64,000 nt of DNA, from contig NZ_CP012099.1 of NCBI RefSeq assembly GCF_001182785.1, positions 2,726,501 through 2,790,500 of the forward strand, read 5' to 3'. Under the pieces are notes generated by a model that was not told where the DNA came from, did no database searches, and was given only the letters and a program-made list of their open reading frames with translations. Below, one piece after another: positions 1-8,914 of this stretch. Source of the stretch: Bacillus thuringiensis. Its GTDB lineage: Bacteria > Bacillota > Bacilli > Bacillales > Bacillaceae_G. Each line of letters begins with the position of its first letter. Position 1 is the stretch's first letter. The position numbers were made by a program, and so were the translations under genes.

Positions 1-344
1 CGAAACCCACCAGCTACTGATGCATTCGGATCAAGGATGGCATTATCAAATGAGACAGTACGTCCGGACACTTGAATCAAGAGCTATCGTCCAGAGTATG
101 TCTCGAAAAGGAAACTGTTACGACAACGCAGTAATAGAAAATTTCTTTGGGATTATGAAGTCGGAGTTCCTCTACATAAAAGAATTTGAAAATGTAGAGC
201 ACTTTAAAATAGAATTAGAAAAATATATAGATTATTATAATACGAAACGGATTAAGGCAAAATTAAAAATGAGCCCGGTACAATACCGGACTCACTTTTA
301 TCAAGCTGCCTAATGAAATAACCGTGTCTAACTTTTAGGGGTCA
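1..344 (+). mobile_element. Right end of an IS3-family insertion sequence (truncated by window start)
   Basis: The window opens inside a transposase of IS3 type. Twelve bases after its stop lies TGTCTAACTTTTAGGGGTCA (325-344), which has the form of an IS3/IS150-group terminal inverted repeat, so the element probably ends near 344. The left end and orfA lie outside the window, so intactness cannot be judged. Confidence 0.8.
2..313 (+). CDS. IS3-family transposase OrfB, C-terminal part
   Basis: Open from the window edge (frame starting at base 2), so the N-terminus is missing. It shows the end of the DDE integrase core of IS3 OrfB: the HSDQG block carrying the second catalytic Asp, then an RKGNCYDNAVIENFFGIMKSE block carrying the catalytic Glu, then the YNTKRIKAKLKMSPVQYR tail that is typical of this family. 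It would catalyse transposition of the element with OrfA. The final three codons are followed closely by the putative terminal repeat at 325-344, as expected for an IS3 right end. Confidence 0.9.
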   Translation, partial: ETHQLLMHSDQGWHYQMRQYVRTLESRAIVQSMSRKGNCYDNAVIENFFGIMKSEFLYIKEFENVEHFKIELEKYIDYYNTKRIKAKLKMSPVQYRTHFYQAA

Positions 345-368
345 CTTCAATCGTACTCTTTTTTATTA

Positions 369-566
369 TTAATCTCCTTCCTCTTCACCTCTACAATGGC
401 ATTTCGGTTTTGTTTTACAATGACATTTTTCACACTCACATTTCGTTTTCTCTTTGCAACAACATTCGTGAAAATCTCTGCGTTTACATCTACATCTCCC
501 AAACATTAAATCATCCCAAAATTTATTACAATTTCGGGAATGCCCACAATGACAAGTATTCCCCAT
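369..566 (-). CDS. Cysteine-rich small protein of unknown function
   Basis: A 65-residue protein with 14 Cys (over 20 per cent), many Lys and His, no signal peptide and no membrane segment. Cys occur largely as CxC, CCC and CxCxxC clusters, which could bind metal or form disulfide cross-links. Small Cys-rich proteins are common in Bacillus spore coats and exosporia, so a spore-surface or metal-binding role is possible, but this is inference from composition. The start at 566 has an AGGAGG-like site upstream (around 574-580). It stands alone between the IS end and a strong terminator at 681-722. No family recognised. Confidence 0.65.
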   Translation of the reverse strand: MGNTCHCGHSRNCNKFWDDLMFGRCRCKRRDFHECCCKEKTKCECEKCHCKTKPKCHCRGEEEGD

Positions 567-680
567 GAATATACTTCCTCCTAAATAGAATTCATCATAT
601 TCTATGTTTGAAAGTATACAAAGGCTTGTATATTAGTCTATTTTCTCCGTATCATAAGTAGAGTTAGCAGATTACATTAA

Positions 681-722
681 AATAAAAATAAGAGCCGTCA
701 CATGACGGCTCTTATTTTTATT
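681..722. terminator. Rho-independent terminator, likely bidirectional
   Basis: Perfect 20-bp inverted repeat (681-700 and 703-722) with a two-base loop. A/T tracts on both sides give U-runs in either direction. It lies 7 bases past the stop of the lysozyme gene. Confidence 0.85.
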
Positions 723-729
723 TAGCAAG

Positions 730-1560
730 CTACTCTTTTGTATAAAAAAATTTAATTCCTTTCGTATCTAACCAAGCCGTTGCTTTGTCCAGTTCGTTCC
801 CTTGACGATAATCTGTCTCAAAATACACAAGCCCTTGGTTATTTCCGCGAGATATTATTTTAGAAGTATATCCAAGCTTATCCATCATTTGAATCATGTC
901 AGGAATTAAATTTACACCAAATTCATAAGTAACTACTTTGTTATATTTATTCACTATAATTCCAACCCCTTCTTGTTTTTTTATTGGCTCAACAGTTTGA
1001 TTTGTGAACCAAGCTAACGGTTTATTTCCAATTAGCTCATTTAAATCACACTTTCCGATACCAGCTACATTCCCTGTTTCTGTGTATTGCCAAATATCAC
1101 ATGGATACGCCGGTTTGTTACCACCATAACGAGGAATCCATATAAAATCAGAATTGACATTTGCCATTCCAAATGGAGCATACATATGATGAGCAATATA
1201 TAAACCGACTTTCTTAGCTCCTAATCTGCGTAATTCATCAATAAAGGCTTGTGCACCCGTTCTCATATCGTTCATTGTTCTTACTTCTACGTCAGCTACC
1301 CAAACTGTTGCATTTTTATCACCACGGTTCCAAAAGTCTCTCGCTTCTATCCGTGCATCCTCTACTGAAACGAAACGACAGAACGCGTAATTACCAAACG
1401 GAATATTTCTTACTTTCATTGCTTGTACATAATTTTTATATAAAGGATCAACATAATTTGAACCATCTTGCACACGTGCAATTACGAAATCTAATTGTGG
1501 GGCTGCGATATCCCAGTTAATATTGCCATTCCATTTTGAAATATCTACAATGTAACCCAT
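730..1560 (-). CDS. Phage-type endolysin: GH25 lysozyme with C-terminal wall-binding-like domain
   Basis: Predicted to cleave the beta-1,4 MurNAc-GlcNAc bond of peptidoglycan. Residues 1-190 form a glycoside hydrolase family 25 domain: [12 protein letters not shown] with Asp6, the DxE pair Asp90/Glu92 in WVADVEV, and the IWQY motif near 166. Residues about 200-276 form a second domain that resembles the C-terminal domain of the neighbouring amidase (shared YxxGNxxDKxTAWLD pattern), as in Bacillus phage endolysins. There is no signal peptide, as expected for holin-dependent or lysis-released enzymes, but no holin is nearby. The ATG at 1560 has AAAGGAG upstream. Probably a prophage remnant or domesticated lysin. 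Confidence 0.88.
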   Translation of the reverse strand: MGYIVDISKWNGNINWDIAAPQLDFVIARVQDGSNYVDPLYKNYVQAMKVRNIPFGNYAFCRFVSVEDARIEARDFWNRGDKNATVWVADVEVRTMNDMRTGAQAFIDELRRLGAKKVGLYIAHHMYAPFGMANVNSDFIWIPRYGGNKPAYPCDIWQYTETGNVAGIGKCDLNELIGNKPLAWFTNQTVEPIKKQEGVGIIVNKYNKVVTYEFGVNLIPDMIQMMDKLGYTSKIISRGNNQGLVYFETDYRQGNELDKATAWLDTKGIKFFYTKE

Positions 1561-1928
1561 AATTCATCATCTCCTTTTTTATTATCATATTCAGAGCTTG
1601 TATTTTTTGCTCTTATCCCTTAAACAATCAAGTCAGTTTTTTAATTAGCAGTAGAGATTTTGTATTAATTGATAATGATTTAAAATTTAACTTATGTATC
1701 GAAAAATAGAATATTATTGCAGATTTAAAAGATGATTATTCCAAAAACTAAAGTATATAATTAAAACAATAAAAGCCAACTTGTATTTTCAACCCACTAA
1801 TCATTAGTTTTACCCCGCATTAACGGGCAGTAAGACCCCCACCTCAAAATTCAGTGGAAGCAACGAAGTTAGCTGGGGGCGGGCTGCCCGTAAAAGCCCG
1901 ATTGGTGAAGGCTGATTAAAGTTTCACT
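1561..1928. other. Intergenic region between the two lysin genes
   Basis: 368 bases. 1561-1800 is AT-rich upstream sequence of the GH25 gene. It contains TGATAATGATTTAAA at 1669-1683, which matches only the left half of a Fur box and is not claimed as a site. 1809-1932 is a bcr1-type repeat, listed separately. Confidence 0.6.
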
Positions 1929-1932
1929 TTAT
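1809..1932. repeat. bcr1-type repeat, copy 1
   Basis: About 124 bases from TTTAC (1809-1813, a one-base variant of TTTAT) to TTTAT at 1928-1932. Internal complementary blocks (ACGGGCAG/CTGCCCGT and ACCCCCA-like/TGGGGG-like) would fold into a long hairpin. It shares blocks such as AAAGCCCGATTGGTGA and TGATTAAAGTTTCACTTTAT with the repeats at 38860 and 63870. The family name is from memory of the Bacillus cereus-group bcr1 element, which is flanked by TTTAT duplications. Its right end overlaps the stop codon of the amidase gene (1929-1931). Confidence 0.75.
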
Positions 1933-2663
1933 CTCACATACTCATAGTACCACTTACGTGCATCTAACCAAGCTGTAAATTTATCGATATTTCCAGCTTG
2001 GTAGCCATTCGTTATAGCATAACCAATGCCATCTTTCTGAACGATAATTTGTCCATCAATACCTGCATCAACCATTGCTTGAGCTAAGGCTTGTAAATTA
2101 CTAAATGCTACACCGCCAGTTTTTACTTTGAGCAAATCCACTGCACCTCCTCCAGTTTGTCCTGTAAGAGCAAATACAATAGAATTAGCGATTTTATCAA
2201 CATTCCATTTTGCCATGTCGGACTCATTGTCAATAAATCCTAATTCTATAAGAATAGCAGGTGCTTTCGTCCCATTTAATACCGCTAAATCTGTACGCTG
2301 TTTCGCACCTCGATCACGCCATCCAATATCTTTTGCTAGTTGAGCTGAGATTTTAGCCGCTAAGTCTTTCTGATCATAATACAGAACCTCAACACCCTGT
2401 CCATTTCCATTGCTCGCATTAAGATGAAAAGAAATAACTAAATCCACAGCATTGGAATTGCTTTTACGAATGATATTATTTAAATTTTGTGATTGAGTTG
2501 TCCCTACCTCGTCCGTATCGTCATAAACCGTGTGTCCTAAGGCTCTTAACTTAGCCGCCACAGCATCTTTAACTTGCCTATCTAGAACGTGTTCTCTCCG
2601 ATTCCCAAAATTAGCACCTTGAACAATACTATTGTGTCCTCCGTGCAAACTATATCTGGCCAT
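1929..2663 (-). CDS. N-acetylmuramoyl-L-alanine amidase endolysin (Amidase_3)
   Basis: Predicted zinc amidase that cleaves the MurNAc-L-Ala bond of peptidoglycan. Residues 1-165 form an Amidase_3 domain: HGGH at 7-10, Glu24, His80 in SFHLNAS and catalytic Glu140 in ILIELGFIDN. A Gly-rich linker (about 168-173) leads to a C-terminal domain (about 175-244) resembling the one on the GH25 lysin. There is no signal peptide, again as in phage endolysins. The start at 2663 is preceded by AAGGAGA. The stop codon TAA falls in the TTTAT border of the bcr1-type repeat, so the present 3' end may have been set by that insertion. Confidence 0.9.
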   Translation of the reverse strand: MARYSLHGGHNSIVQGANFGNRREHVLDRQVKDAVAAKLRALGHTVYDDTDEVGTTQSQNLNNIIRKSNSNAVDLVISFHLNASNGNGQGVEVLYYDQKDLAAKISAQLAKDIGWRDRGAKQRTDLAVLNGTKAPAILIELGFIDNESDMAKWNVDKIANSIVFALTGQTGGGAVDLLKVKTGGVAFSNLQALAQAMVDAGIDGQIIVQKDGIGYAITNGYQAGNIDKFTAWLDARKWYYEYVR

Positions 2664-2864
2664 TATTCATCAACATCTCCTTTCTTAATATCCTATTCAA
2701 AACTTGTCTTATTGCTATTCCCACTTACAATCTTAACTGTACCCATATATCCTACATTTTCTAAAGGTGAAGGCAATTCGTTTTCGATTTTAAAAAGAGA
2801 TGTCACTTCACAAATCGGATTCTTTGTTCTCTAAATTGCATTAACTTGAATGGTGACACGAACA

Positions 2865-2894
2865 AAAAAGCATCACCTTTTTGGCGATGCTTAA
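2865..2894 (-). terminator. Terminator of the DUF6884-like gene
   Basis: AAGCATCACC (2868-2877), TTTTT loop, GGCGATGCTT (2883-2892), one mismatch. On the minus strand it is followed by a T-run. It lies 66 bases past the stop at 2958. Confidence 0.65.
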
Positions 2895-2957
2895 AAACTC
2901 TATTTTACGTTTTAGTTCCCTAAATAAAGTTTAAGATCATGGTGATCGAAACTATAC

Positions 2958-3407
2958 CTATATTTCCGCCTCTTCCTTCACTGCCTCTTTCAACCTCTGC
3001 AACATATACCCAATCCCTTTGCATCCTTCTAACGGATATGTAATCATTTCTTCTGGATATAACTTTGTCACTACTTTTTTATGCTTTTTTCCCGCTAGTA
3101 AGACGATTTCGTCAAACTGTAGTAAACTTTTATCTACCATCTGTTTTTGTAATTGCTCTATACTTATTACCTCATCGCTTTTTGAATCAAATGCAAGATC
3201 ATAGTTTTCTAATACAATATCATTTGGTCTTAAAAATCCATGTTTCGCTGATAATATAACCCAGTTTTCGAAAAACATAGTTGCGTACGCCTGACATGCT
3301 TTTCCGAACGGACTAATATATACATCTTTTGCTTCCATCGGTCCGTAGTTTGAATACTTATCCCAAATTTTCTTTTTTCCACATGGAATTATACATAGCC
3401 TTTTCAT
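2958..3407 (-). CDS. DUF6884-like protein
   Basis: 149 residues, soluble, no signal peptide. The N-terminus MKRLCIIPCGKKKIWDK, then YISPFGKACQAYA and the WVILSAKHGFLRP block, match my recollection of DUF6884. In that family a CGxxK-type start and a SAKHG/SAxYG motif recur, and it is thought to be related to the tRNA-modification TGT/DUF1946-like fold. The biochemical role is unknown. The start at 3407 has a weak ribosome site (GGAGT at about 3419). It is monocistronic, ending at the hairpin at 2865-2894. Confidence 0.7.
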   Translation of the reverse strand: MKRLCIIPCGKKKIWDKYSNYGPMEAKDVYISPFGKACQAYATMFFENWVILSAKHGFLRPNDIVLENYDLAFDSKSDEVISIEQLQKQMVDKSLLQFDEIVLLAGKKHKKVVTKLYPEEMITYPLEGCKGIGYMLQRLKEAVKEEAEI

Positions 3408-3647
3408 ATATATTTCTACTCCCTTTACTTCTGTAAATAAAATTCGTTATTTTGTACATTTTTCTCTCGAAATACTATATAATAATTCTGAAAGTTAAAA
3501 TTACACATTTTACCATATACGTACTATGGATTACTCTCGTTGCAAATATTATAATACCATAAAATTTTTGCATTTTTTCTTCAAAATATTAAAAACAAAT
3601 TGTAATATTAGGATGTATGAATAAAATTAAAAAGGAGGTTCATAAAA

Positions 3648-3836
3648 ATGAAAAATATTATCCCTGCACTATTAGTCTATTTTATCGTTTGCGTTATTTC
3701 CGTTATCATTCCAGCATCTGAAGGCTATAATTATGTCAGCTGGAAGTTATTTGTTGGGCAAGTGTATGCGATACCTATTTTCTTCATTACTACTATCATT
3801 ACATTTTATATAAACAAGAAAAAATCTTACGAATAA
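3648..3836 (+). CDS. Small two-helix membrane protein, unknown function
   Basis: 62 residues with two hydrophobic segments (about 3-23 and 37-54) separated by a short polar loop (SEGYNYVSWK) and a Lys-rich tail (INKKKSYE). Both segments look membrane-spanning. A strong AAAAAGGAGG site lies 11 bases before the ATG and a hairpin follows the stop, which supports a real gene despite its size. No homologous family recognised. Confidence 0.65.
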   Translation: MKNIIPALLVYFIVCVISVIIPASEGYNYVSWKLFVGQVYAIPIFFITTIITFYINKKKSYE

Positions 3837-3844
3837 ACGATTAT

Positions 3845-3872
3845 AAGGATAGCTAACGCTATCCTTATTTTA
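3845..3872. terminator. Convergent bidirectional terminator
   Basis: AAGGATAGC (3845-3853), TAAC loop, GCTATCCTT (3858-3866), T-rich on the plus side. It lies between the small membrane protein and the convergent M3 peptidase, whose stop codon overlaps it. Confidence 0.75.
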
Positions 3873-5511
3873 ATTCGTTAATCAAATCTAAAATAGCCCT
3901 TGCAGTACTTTGTATCCTTTCTTCCGAAAATTCAAACGCAACACCTGTATTTTTATATATTTCCTGTATAGATAAATTCCAATCTGAACTCGCTCCCTCT
4001 TTAAAGAAAGCAATCGCTTGTTCCGGATTCTCTCGATAAATTTGAAACAATTGCATTGCTCCTATTTGTGCAATTGCATATTCAATTTTATAAAAAGGAA
4101 ACTGAGCAAAGTGAAATGACTCAAACCAACTCGAACCAATTTCATTCTCTACTCCTGCAATATCAACTGATGAATATTTATACCTTTTACATAGTTCAAT
4201 ATATTTCTCATCTCGCTCTTCTGGTGAATGGTTTGGATTTGTGTAAAGCCAGTGCTGAAATACATCTCCTGAAACTGACGATATTAATAACGATAAAGTA
4301 CGATATAATTGAACTCGCTGTACTTCTTTATAATCATCCTCTTGCGTATAAAAAATATTAAGCTTATCCATTAATAGCAACTCCAGGCTAAGGGAATAAA
4401 GTTCCGCCACCTCTTCACGAAGGTACCTTTCCTGCATACTACTTTCATTGTTAAATTGTTTATAAAAATGAAATGCATGCCCCAATTCATGTATTAATGC
4501 ATTAATTGCATAAAATGAAGGACTAAAATTAGAATAAACAAAAACGTCTTTACTATGAGGTAAGGTAAAGCAAGCTGCCCCTGATGCTTTATTTTTCCGT
4601 TCTTGTACGTCAATTAATCCCGCTTTCCTTATATGAGTAAATTCCTCATGAAAACATGAATCTGTCTTCCGAAACATTTCTTCAACCCCATCCAATAAAT
4701 CAATGTAATTTTCAAATGAAGATTTTTGCAAATTACAAGGAGCAAGATCCCAAGGACGATACGTTTTTACATCAAGATTCTTTTTAAAAAGACTTCCTAA
4801 CTGTTTCCAAATTGGTACAACACACTTTTCTATCGACTCATGAAACTTATAACAATCTTCAATACTGTAATCTCTATTTTTTTGTTTAAAGGCATATTCA
4901 CTATAATTATTAAACCCTGCATTTAAAGCCATCTGATTCCGCAATTGTACGAGTTCCTTCATAATACAATCTATTTCTATTTTTATTATACTTCTTGCTT
5001 CGCACAAAGCGTACCAAGCTTTTTCACGAATAGCTCTATTTGGGTTATCTAGCCTTGCTTTTACGTATGCATACGTCTTTTGCTCGCCTTCCCAATTAAT
5101 AGATATGCTAGACATTATTTCTCTATATTTCGTAATAAGTTCTTGCTCTTTAACGGAAAGCGCTATGTTCTTTTCATTAAACATCTCACTCTTCACAAAT
5201 CTTGCTTTTTTCATAAATCCATATTTCTGCTCATCTAATAAATCAGAAAACGGACAATCTCTAAATTTCTGGTCAAATTTTGCATTGTATCTTTTTAAAA
5301 GTGGCTGAATTTCATTTTGGTTATACATATGTATATCACGTATATTACTATCTTTTGTATTTCTATACATAGCGATTAAATTGATCGTTAACTCCTCTTC
5401 TATTTCTGTGTTTAAACGCAGCTCCTCCGAAAGCCAGCTCTCTAATTCTGAAACCGACGTAATATTTCGCTCTAAAAGTGACTGTAATTTACTCTCCAAA
5501 TCATTAAACAT
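3865..5511 (-). CDS. M3-family oligoendopeptidase (PepF-like)
   Basis: Predicted cytosolic zinc peptidase of the thimet/oligoendopeptidase F family, which degrades oligopeptides. HELGH is at residues 341-345 of 548, inside the family's HEFGHA-like signature, with the third ligand Glu expected in the EVAELYSLSLE segment about 25 residues on. The open frame extends to 5607, but the ATG at 5511 has GGGAGG seven bases upstream. The extension would run through the ppaC terminator hairpin, so 5511 is chosen. A second M3 peptidase occurs at 47664-49247, and the two are divergent in sequence. Substrate unknown. Confidence 0.85.
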   Translation of the reverse strand: MFNDLESKLQSLLERNITSVSELESWLSEELRLNTEIEEELTINLIAMYRNTKDSNIRDIHMYNQNEIQPLLKRYNAKFDQKFRDCPFSDLLDEQKYGFMKKARFVKSEMFNEKNIALSVKEQELITKYREIMSSISINWEGEQKTYAYVKARLDNPNRAIREKAWYALCEARSIIKIEIDCIMKELVQLRNQMALNAGFNNYSEYAFKQKNRDYSIEDCYKFHESIEKCVVPIWKQLGSLFKKNLDVKTYRPWDLAPCNLQKSSFENYIDLLDGVEEMFRKTDSCFHEEFTHIRKAGLIDVQERKNKASGAACFTLPHSKDVFVYSNFSPSFYAINALIHELGHAFHFYKQFNNESSMQERYLREEVAELYSLSLELLLMDKLNIFYTQEDDYKEVQRVQLYRTLSLLISSVSGDVFQHWLYTNPNHSPEERDEKYIELCKRYKYSSVDIAGVENEIGSSWFESFHFAQFPFYKIEYAIAQIGAMQLFQIYRENPEQAIAFFKEGASSDWNLSIQEIYKNTGVAFEFSEERIQSTARAILDLINELK

Positions 5512-5550
5512 ACACAATCCTCCCGTTTTTAATTTTCTGTTTTTTAGAGA

Positions 5551-5587
5551 TAAAAAAGGACAAGTAGCCAATCTGACTACTTGTCCT
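5551..5587 (-). terminator. ppaC terminator
   Basis: GGACAAGTAG (5558-5567), 9-base loop, CTACTTGTCC (5577-5586), then T6 on the minus strand. It lies 26 bases past the ppaC stop. Confidence 0.85.
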
Positions 5588-5612
5588 TGCTGTTTATGTG
5601 TACTCAATAAAA

Positions 5613-6542
5613 TTAAGCTTGGAATGCTTCTGTTAATACTGGTACGATTTGTTTTTTACGAGATACAACACCTTTTAATGTAGCTGTGTTGTTTTCTAGT
5701 GATACGTTGTATGCTTTCTCAACTACGTTTGCTGCTTTACCGATCGCAAGACCGACAGAATCGTTAGTTAAGATATCAGTTACAACGAATAAGAATAGGT
5801 CTAAACCTTTTTCTTCTACTACTGCAGAGATTACTTTTTCAAGTTCCGCTTGGTGTACAAGAACGTCGTTTGTATCAACAGCGTTTACTTGTGCGATTTC
5901 AACTTTCGCATTACCCATTTGGAATTCTTTAGCGTCAAGAGAGATTAATTGCTCCATTGTTTTTCCGCTTAAGTCAGCACCAGCTTTTAACATTTCTAAG
6001 CCGTAGCTATCAGCATCTACACTAGCGATTTCCGCTAATTCACGAGCAGCTGCTACGTCTTGTTCTGTGCAAGTTGGAGATTTGAATAGTAAAGAATCTG
6101 AAATAATTGCAGATAACATTAAACCTGCAACTTCTTTACGAATTGTAACGCCATTTTCTTTGTACATTTTGTTTAAGATTGTAGCTGTACATCCCACTGG
6201 CTCACAACGATAGTATATAGGATCGCTTGTTTCAAAGTTAGCAATACGGTGATGGTCAATAACTTCTAACACACGAACTGATTCGATATCGTTAGCACTT
6301 TGTTGACGCTCGTTATGGTCAACTAAAATAACGTTGTCCACTTCGCTTGCTACTGTCTCAACAAAACGCGGTCCTTCTACTTTAAAATAGTCTAACGCAA
6401 ATTGAGTTTCACCGCTGATTTCGCCTAAACGTACAGGCTCAGCATTCATTCCTAATTCTTTTTTCAATTCTGCATAAGCAATTGCAGAACAAATTGCATC
6501 TGTATCTGGGTTTTTATGCCCGAAAACTAGTACTTTTTCCAT
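5613..6542 (-). CDS. ppaC: Manganese-dependent inorganic pyrophosphatase
   Basis: Hydrolyses pyrophosphate to two phosphates, pulling biosynthetic reactions forward in the cytoplasm. It is a family II (DHH) pyrophosphatase of 309 residues. Metal ligands are visible as GHKNPDTD (His9, Asp13, Asp15), VDHNE (Asp75) and the DHH triad at 96-98. The C-terminal DHHA2 domain ends in [11 protein letters not shown], the substrate-binding SRKKQ motif. The open frame runs upstream to 6626, but AGGTGG immediately precedes the ATG at 6542, which gives the family's normal length. Monocistronic with its own terminator at 5551-5587. Confidence 0.96.
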   Translation of the reverse strand: MEKVLVFGHKNPDTDAICSAIAYAELKKELGMNAEPVRLGEISGETQFALDYFKVEGPRFVETVASEVDNVILVDHNERQQSANDIESVRVLEVIDHHRIANFETSDPIYYRCEPVGCTATILNKMYKENGVTIRKEVAGLMLSAIISDSLLFKSPTCTEQDVAAARELAEIASVDADSYGLEMLKAGADLSGKTMEQLISLDAKEFQMGNAKVEIAQVNAVDTNDVLVHQAELEKVISAVVEEKGLDLFLFVVTDILTNDSVGLAIGKAANVVEKAYNVSLENNTATLKGVVSRKKQIVPVLTEAFQA

Positions 6543-6654
6543 GTTTTCCACCTCTTCATGAAAAGGATATCTTAAAGAAGCAAATATGACAATATTTAAA
6601 GCATATTTTTTTATAAATAATTGCACTTTCTTCTATATTTTTCATCATTTTCAT

Positions 6655-6686
6655 AAAAAAAATCATCTAAAATGAATTAGATGATC
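6655..6686 (-). terminator. Terminator of the AA10 gene
   Basis: ATCATCTAA (6662-6670), AATGAA loop, TTAGATGAT (6677-6685), followed by eight Ts on the minus strand. Confidence 0.75.
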
Positions 6687-6702
6687 GAAATATATGTTTC
6701 AA

Positions 6703-7368
6703 TTAAAATAGTGTAGGAGTTTGCACTACATTGTTAAAAGCGAAATTTGAAGCTAAGCCATTATTCACAAGGTTTACATCTATAACTTGATAAAACGCAT
6801 TTCCAGTGTCTGCAATTTCCCAAACAGCTAAAATAAGATGGTATCCACTACGGTCAGTTGGTACATTTGCTTCGTGCGTTACTGTTGTCCCCGGTCTAGC
6901 TCCACCGTCATTTTCCACATAGAATGGCACTAAATCTAAATCTGATCGCGTTAAAGGTTTATTTGGATTCCAACCTTTTTTCGTAATATAATATTTCCAC
7001 TCTTTCGTACTATGAGGAGCCGTTAGTTTCCACTTGAATGTATTCGTCCCGCCATTTAACGTAACTTTCTTCCACCTATCTACAGTTTGAACATCTAAAG
7101 CGGGAAAGTGACCAGCCCCTGCAATTTGTCCATCAGAAGGTCCTAGTTGCGGAAATCCACCTATCCCTTCTACACTTTGTGGTTCATATTGAATTGGTCC
7201 ACAATTTACATTTACCTCTTGCTTACATAAATAAGATCGGCTCGCTGGTGATTCTACATATCCATGAGCTGAAGCCTTTTCTGAAAATCCAAATGTTAAT
7301 AATCCCGTAAGTAATACGCCACCACTTAAAATAACTTTCTTCATCTTTTGTAAACTATTCTTTTTCAT
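6703..7368 (-). CDS. Secreted AA10 lytic polysaccharide monooxygenase (chitin-binding protein)
   Basis: Copper enzyme predicted to cleave crystalline chitin oxidatively outside the cell. A signal peptide (residues 1-34) ends ASA, so cleavage exposes His35 as the N-terminal residue of HGYVESPASR, the copper-brace hallmark of AA10. The second brace histidine is His119 in TAPHSTKEW, and the axial aromatic is likely in the AFYQVIDV segment near the end. It is a single-domain form of 221 residues, with no appended chitin-binding or FnIII module. The ATG at 7368 has AAGGGG eight bases upstream. It is monocistronic and probably helps use chitin. Confidence 0.92.
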   Translation of the reverse strand: MKKNSLQKMKKVILSGGVLLTGLLTFGFSEKASAHGYVESPASRSYLCKQEVNVNCGPIQYEPQSVEGIGGFPQLGPSDGQIAGAGHFPALDVQTVDRWKKVTLNGGTNTFKWKLTAPHSTKEWKYYITKKGWNPNKPLTRSDLDLVPFYVENDGGARPGTTVTHEANVPTDRSGYHLILAVWEIADTGNAFYQVIDVNLVNNGLASNFAFNNVVQTPTLF

Positions 7369-7601
7369 TCTTTCATCCCCTTCCGATAATAAAGCGAAAA
7401 TAACTATAGTTGGCTAGTCATCTTCTCTACATTTATTATAAGACGAGAATCATTACTAAAAGAACCCTCTAAAAACTTTCTCAAATTCATTTAGTGCGTT
7501 AAATGGATTATATCAATAAATTTATTTAACACCGCCAGAAAAATATAGACGGTGTTAAAATAGTTTCTTATTATTCAGTATGATAACCTTTTAATCACAA
7601 T

Positions 7602-8105
7602 TTATATGCATTTATAATAAAGAACCGTAGCATCTAACTTTCCATTCGGAGAAATTGCATACCCTGGTATTGTTCCAACTTCTTGGTAGTCTAGTGATTT
7701 GTACAATTTATTGGAAGGATCTCCTTCTCTAGTATCTAATACTAAAAGAGACCTGTTTTCTTCCTTCGCTCGTTCCTCTGCTTTTTGCATAAGCAATCGT
7801 CCAATACCGTTACATCTAAAGTTTGGATGAGTCATTAATTTGCAAATCTCGGCTCTATGAATTCCGTTTGGCTTTGTAACTAATTGTAATTGAATACTCC
7901 CTGCTACTTCGTTGTTTATTTTAGCCACATACAATATCACTTCTGGCGCTAATACTGTTTGCCAATACTTTGTTGCGTCTTTTTGTTCCAGTGGAGGCAA
8001 AAAACCAATTGATGCCCCATCATTTACAACCGTTTTCAAAAGTTTCGAAAGTTCTTCCATATCATTTTCTAGTTGCTTAATTTCTTCAATTACTAAATTT
8101 CGCAT
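7602..8105 (-). CDS. GNAT-family N-acetyltransferase
   Basis: 167 residues with the GNAT fold. The acetyl-CoA-binding motif A reads RCNGIGRLLMQKAEERAK (about 101-118), preceded by the beta4 strand EICKLMTHPNF, with a C-terminal LYKSLDYQEVGTIPGYA motif B region. The substrate cannot be predicted. The ATG at 8105 has a GGGGG-containing site upstream. An inverted repeat at about 7524-7561 (TTTAACACCG/CGGTGTTAAA) may terminate it. Transcribed alone. Confidence 0.82.
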   Translation of the reverse strand: MRNLVIEEIKQLENDMEELSKLLKTVVNDGASIGFLPPLEQKDATKYWQTVLAPEVILYVAKINNEVAGSIQLQLVTKPNGIHRAEICKLMTHPNFRCNGIGRLLMQKAEERAKEENRSLLVLDTREGDPSNKLYKSLDYQEVGTIPGYAISPNGKLDATVLYYKCI

Positions 8106-8211
8106 TACTTTTCCCCCTTTTGTTTCATTGTAACAATTTTTAAAGAAGGAATAATGAAATAATAAGATGAATTTATTTAGGATATGATTTTTTTAGTGAA
8201 AGGATAACTAT

Positions 8212-8853
8212 ATGAAATATATATTAGATAGAACATATGCAAAAGAATTACTCGAATGGGCATATGAACAAAACCCCGGCCCTTGGTTTGGACATTCAAT
8301 ACATGTTGCTCATGCAACTGAAAACATAATTATAGAGCTTATCAAAAAAGGGTATGACCTAGACGCTGACATAGCATATAACGCTGCCCTTTTGCATGAT
8401 ATCGGGAGATACAAAGGTTTTACCAAATCGGTCATTCATTCCTATGATGGTTATATGTATATGAATGATTTAGGATATACAGGAAACGCCATTATTTGTG
8501 TGACACACTCATTTCCCTGTAAAAATGAACATATAGATATCGCAGCGGAATGGAATCTCGTTCCTGACCATATGAAAAGCCGCTTAGTTGCAATATTGAA
8601 TGAACATAGTAACTACGACTTATATAATAAAGTAATTACTCTTTGTGACGCTCTTGCTGACGCAGATGGCTTTACTACGCTGGAAAGAAGATTAATTTCA
8701 GTTGGTTTGCGTCATGGTACAACATCTCATACATCTTTACATTGGAAAGGTTTTTATGCAATTAAGCAAGAATTAGAAGTTTTAATCGGTAAGAGTATAT
8801 ACACAGTTCTTCCTGATGTAGAAACATCTATTTATAAAGATATGAAATATTAA
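8212..8853 (+). CDS. HD-domain phosphohydrolase
   Basis: 213 residues. Metal-binding HD-superfamily residues are visible as H in the HSIHVAHAT segment (about 24-31), the HD pair in AALLHDIGRYKG (about 62-63), a further His in SVIHSYDG and a downstream Asp in CDALADADGF. Such proteins hydrolyse phosphomonoesters or nucleotides, but the substrate here is unknown. The ATG has GAAAGGAT upstream. Next downstream is the RsgA remnant, 61 bases away. Confidence 0.82.
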   Translation: MKYILDRTYAKELLEWAYEQNPGPWFGHSIHVAHATENIIIELIKKGYDLDADIAYNAALLHDIGRYKGFTKSVIHSYDGYMYMNDLGYTGNAIICVTHSFPCKNEHIDIAAEWNLVPDHMKSRLVAILNEHSNYDLYNKVITLCDALADADGFTTLERRLISVGLRHGTTSHTSLHWKGFYAIKQELEVLIGKSIYTVLPDVETSIYKDMKY

Positions 8854-8914
8854 AGTGAATACAAACTGAAAACGATAAAATTTGTATGTGTGTTTCTAAA
8901 AGACTCTTTCAAAA

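Noticed and set aside
1669..1683. Possible Fur box upstream of the GH25 lysin
   Set aside because: Only the left half (TGATAAT) fits; the right half (ATTTAAA) does not.
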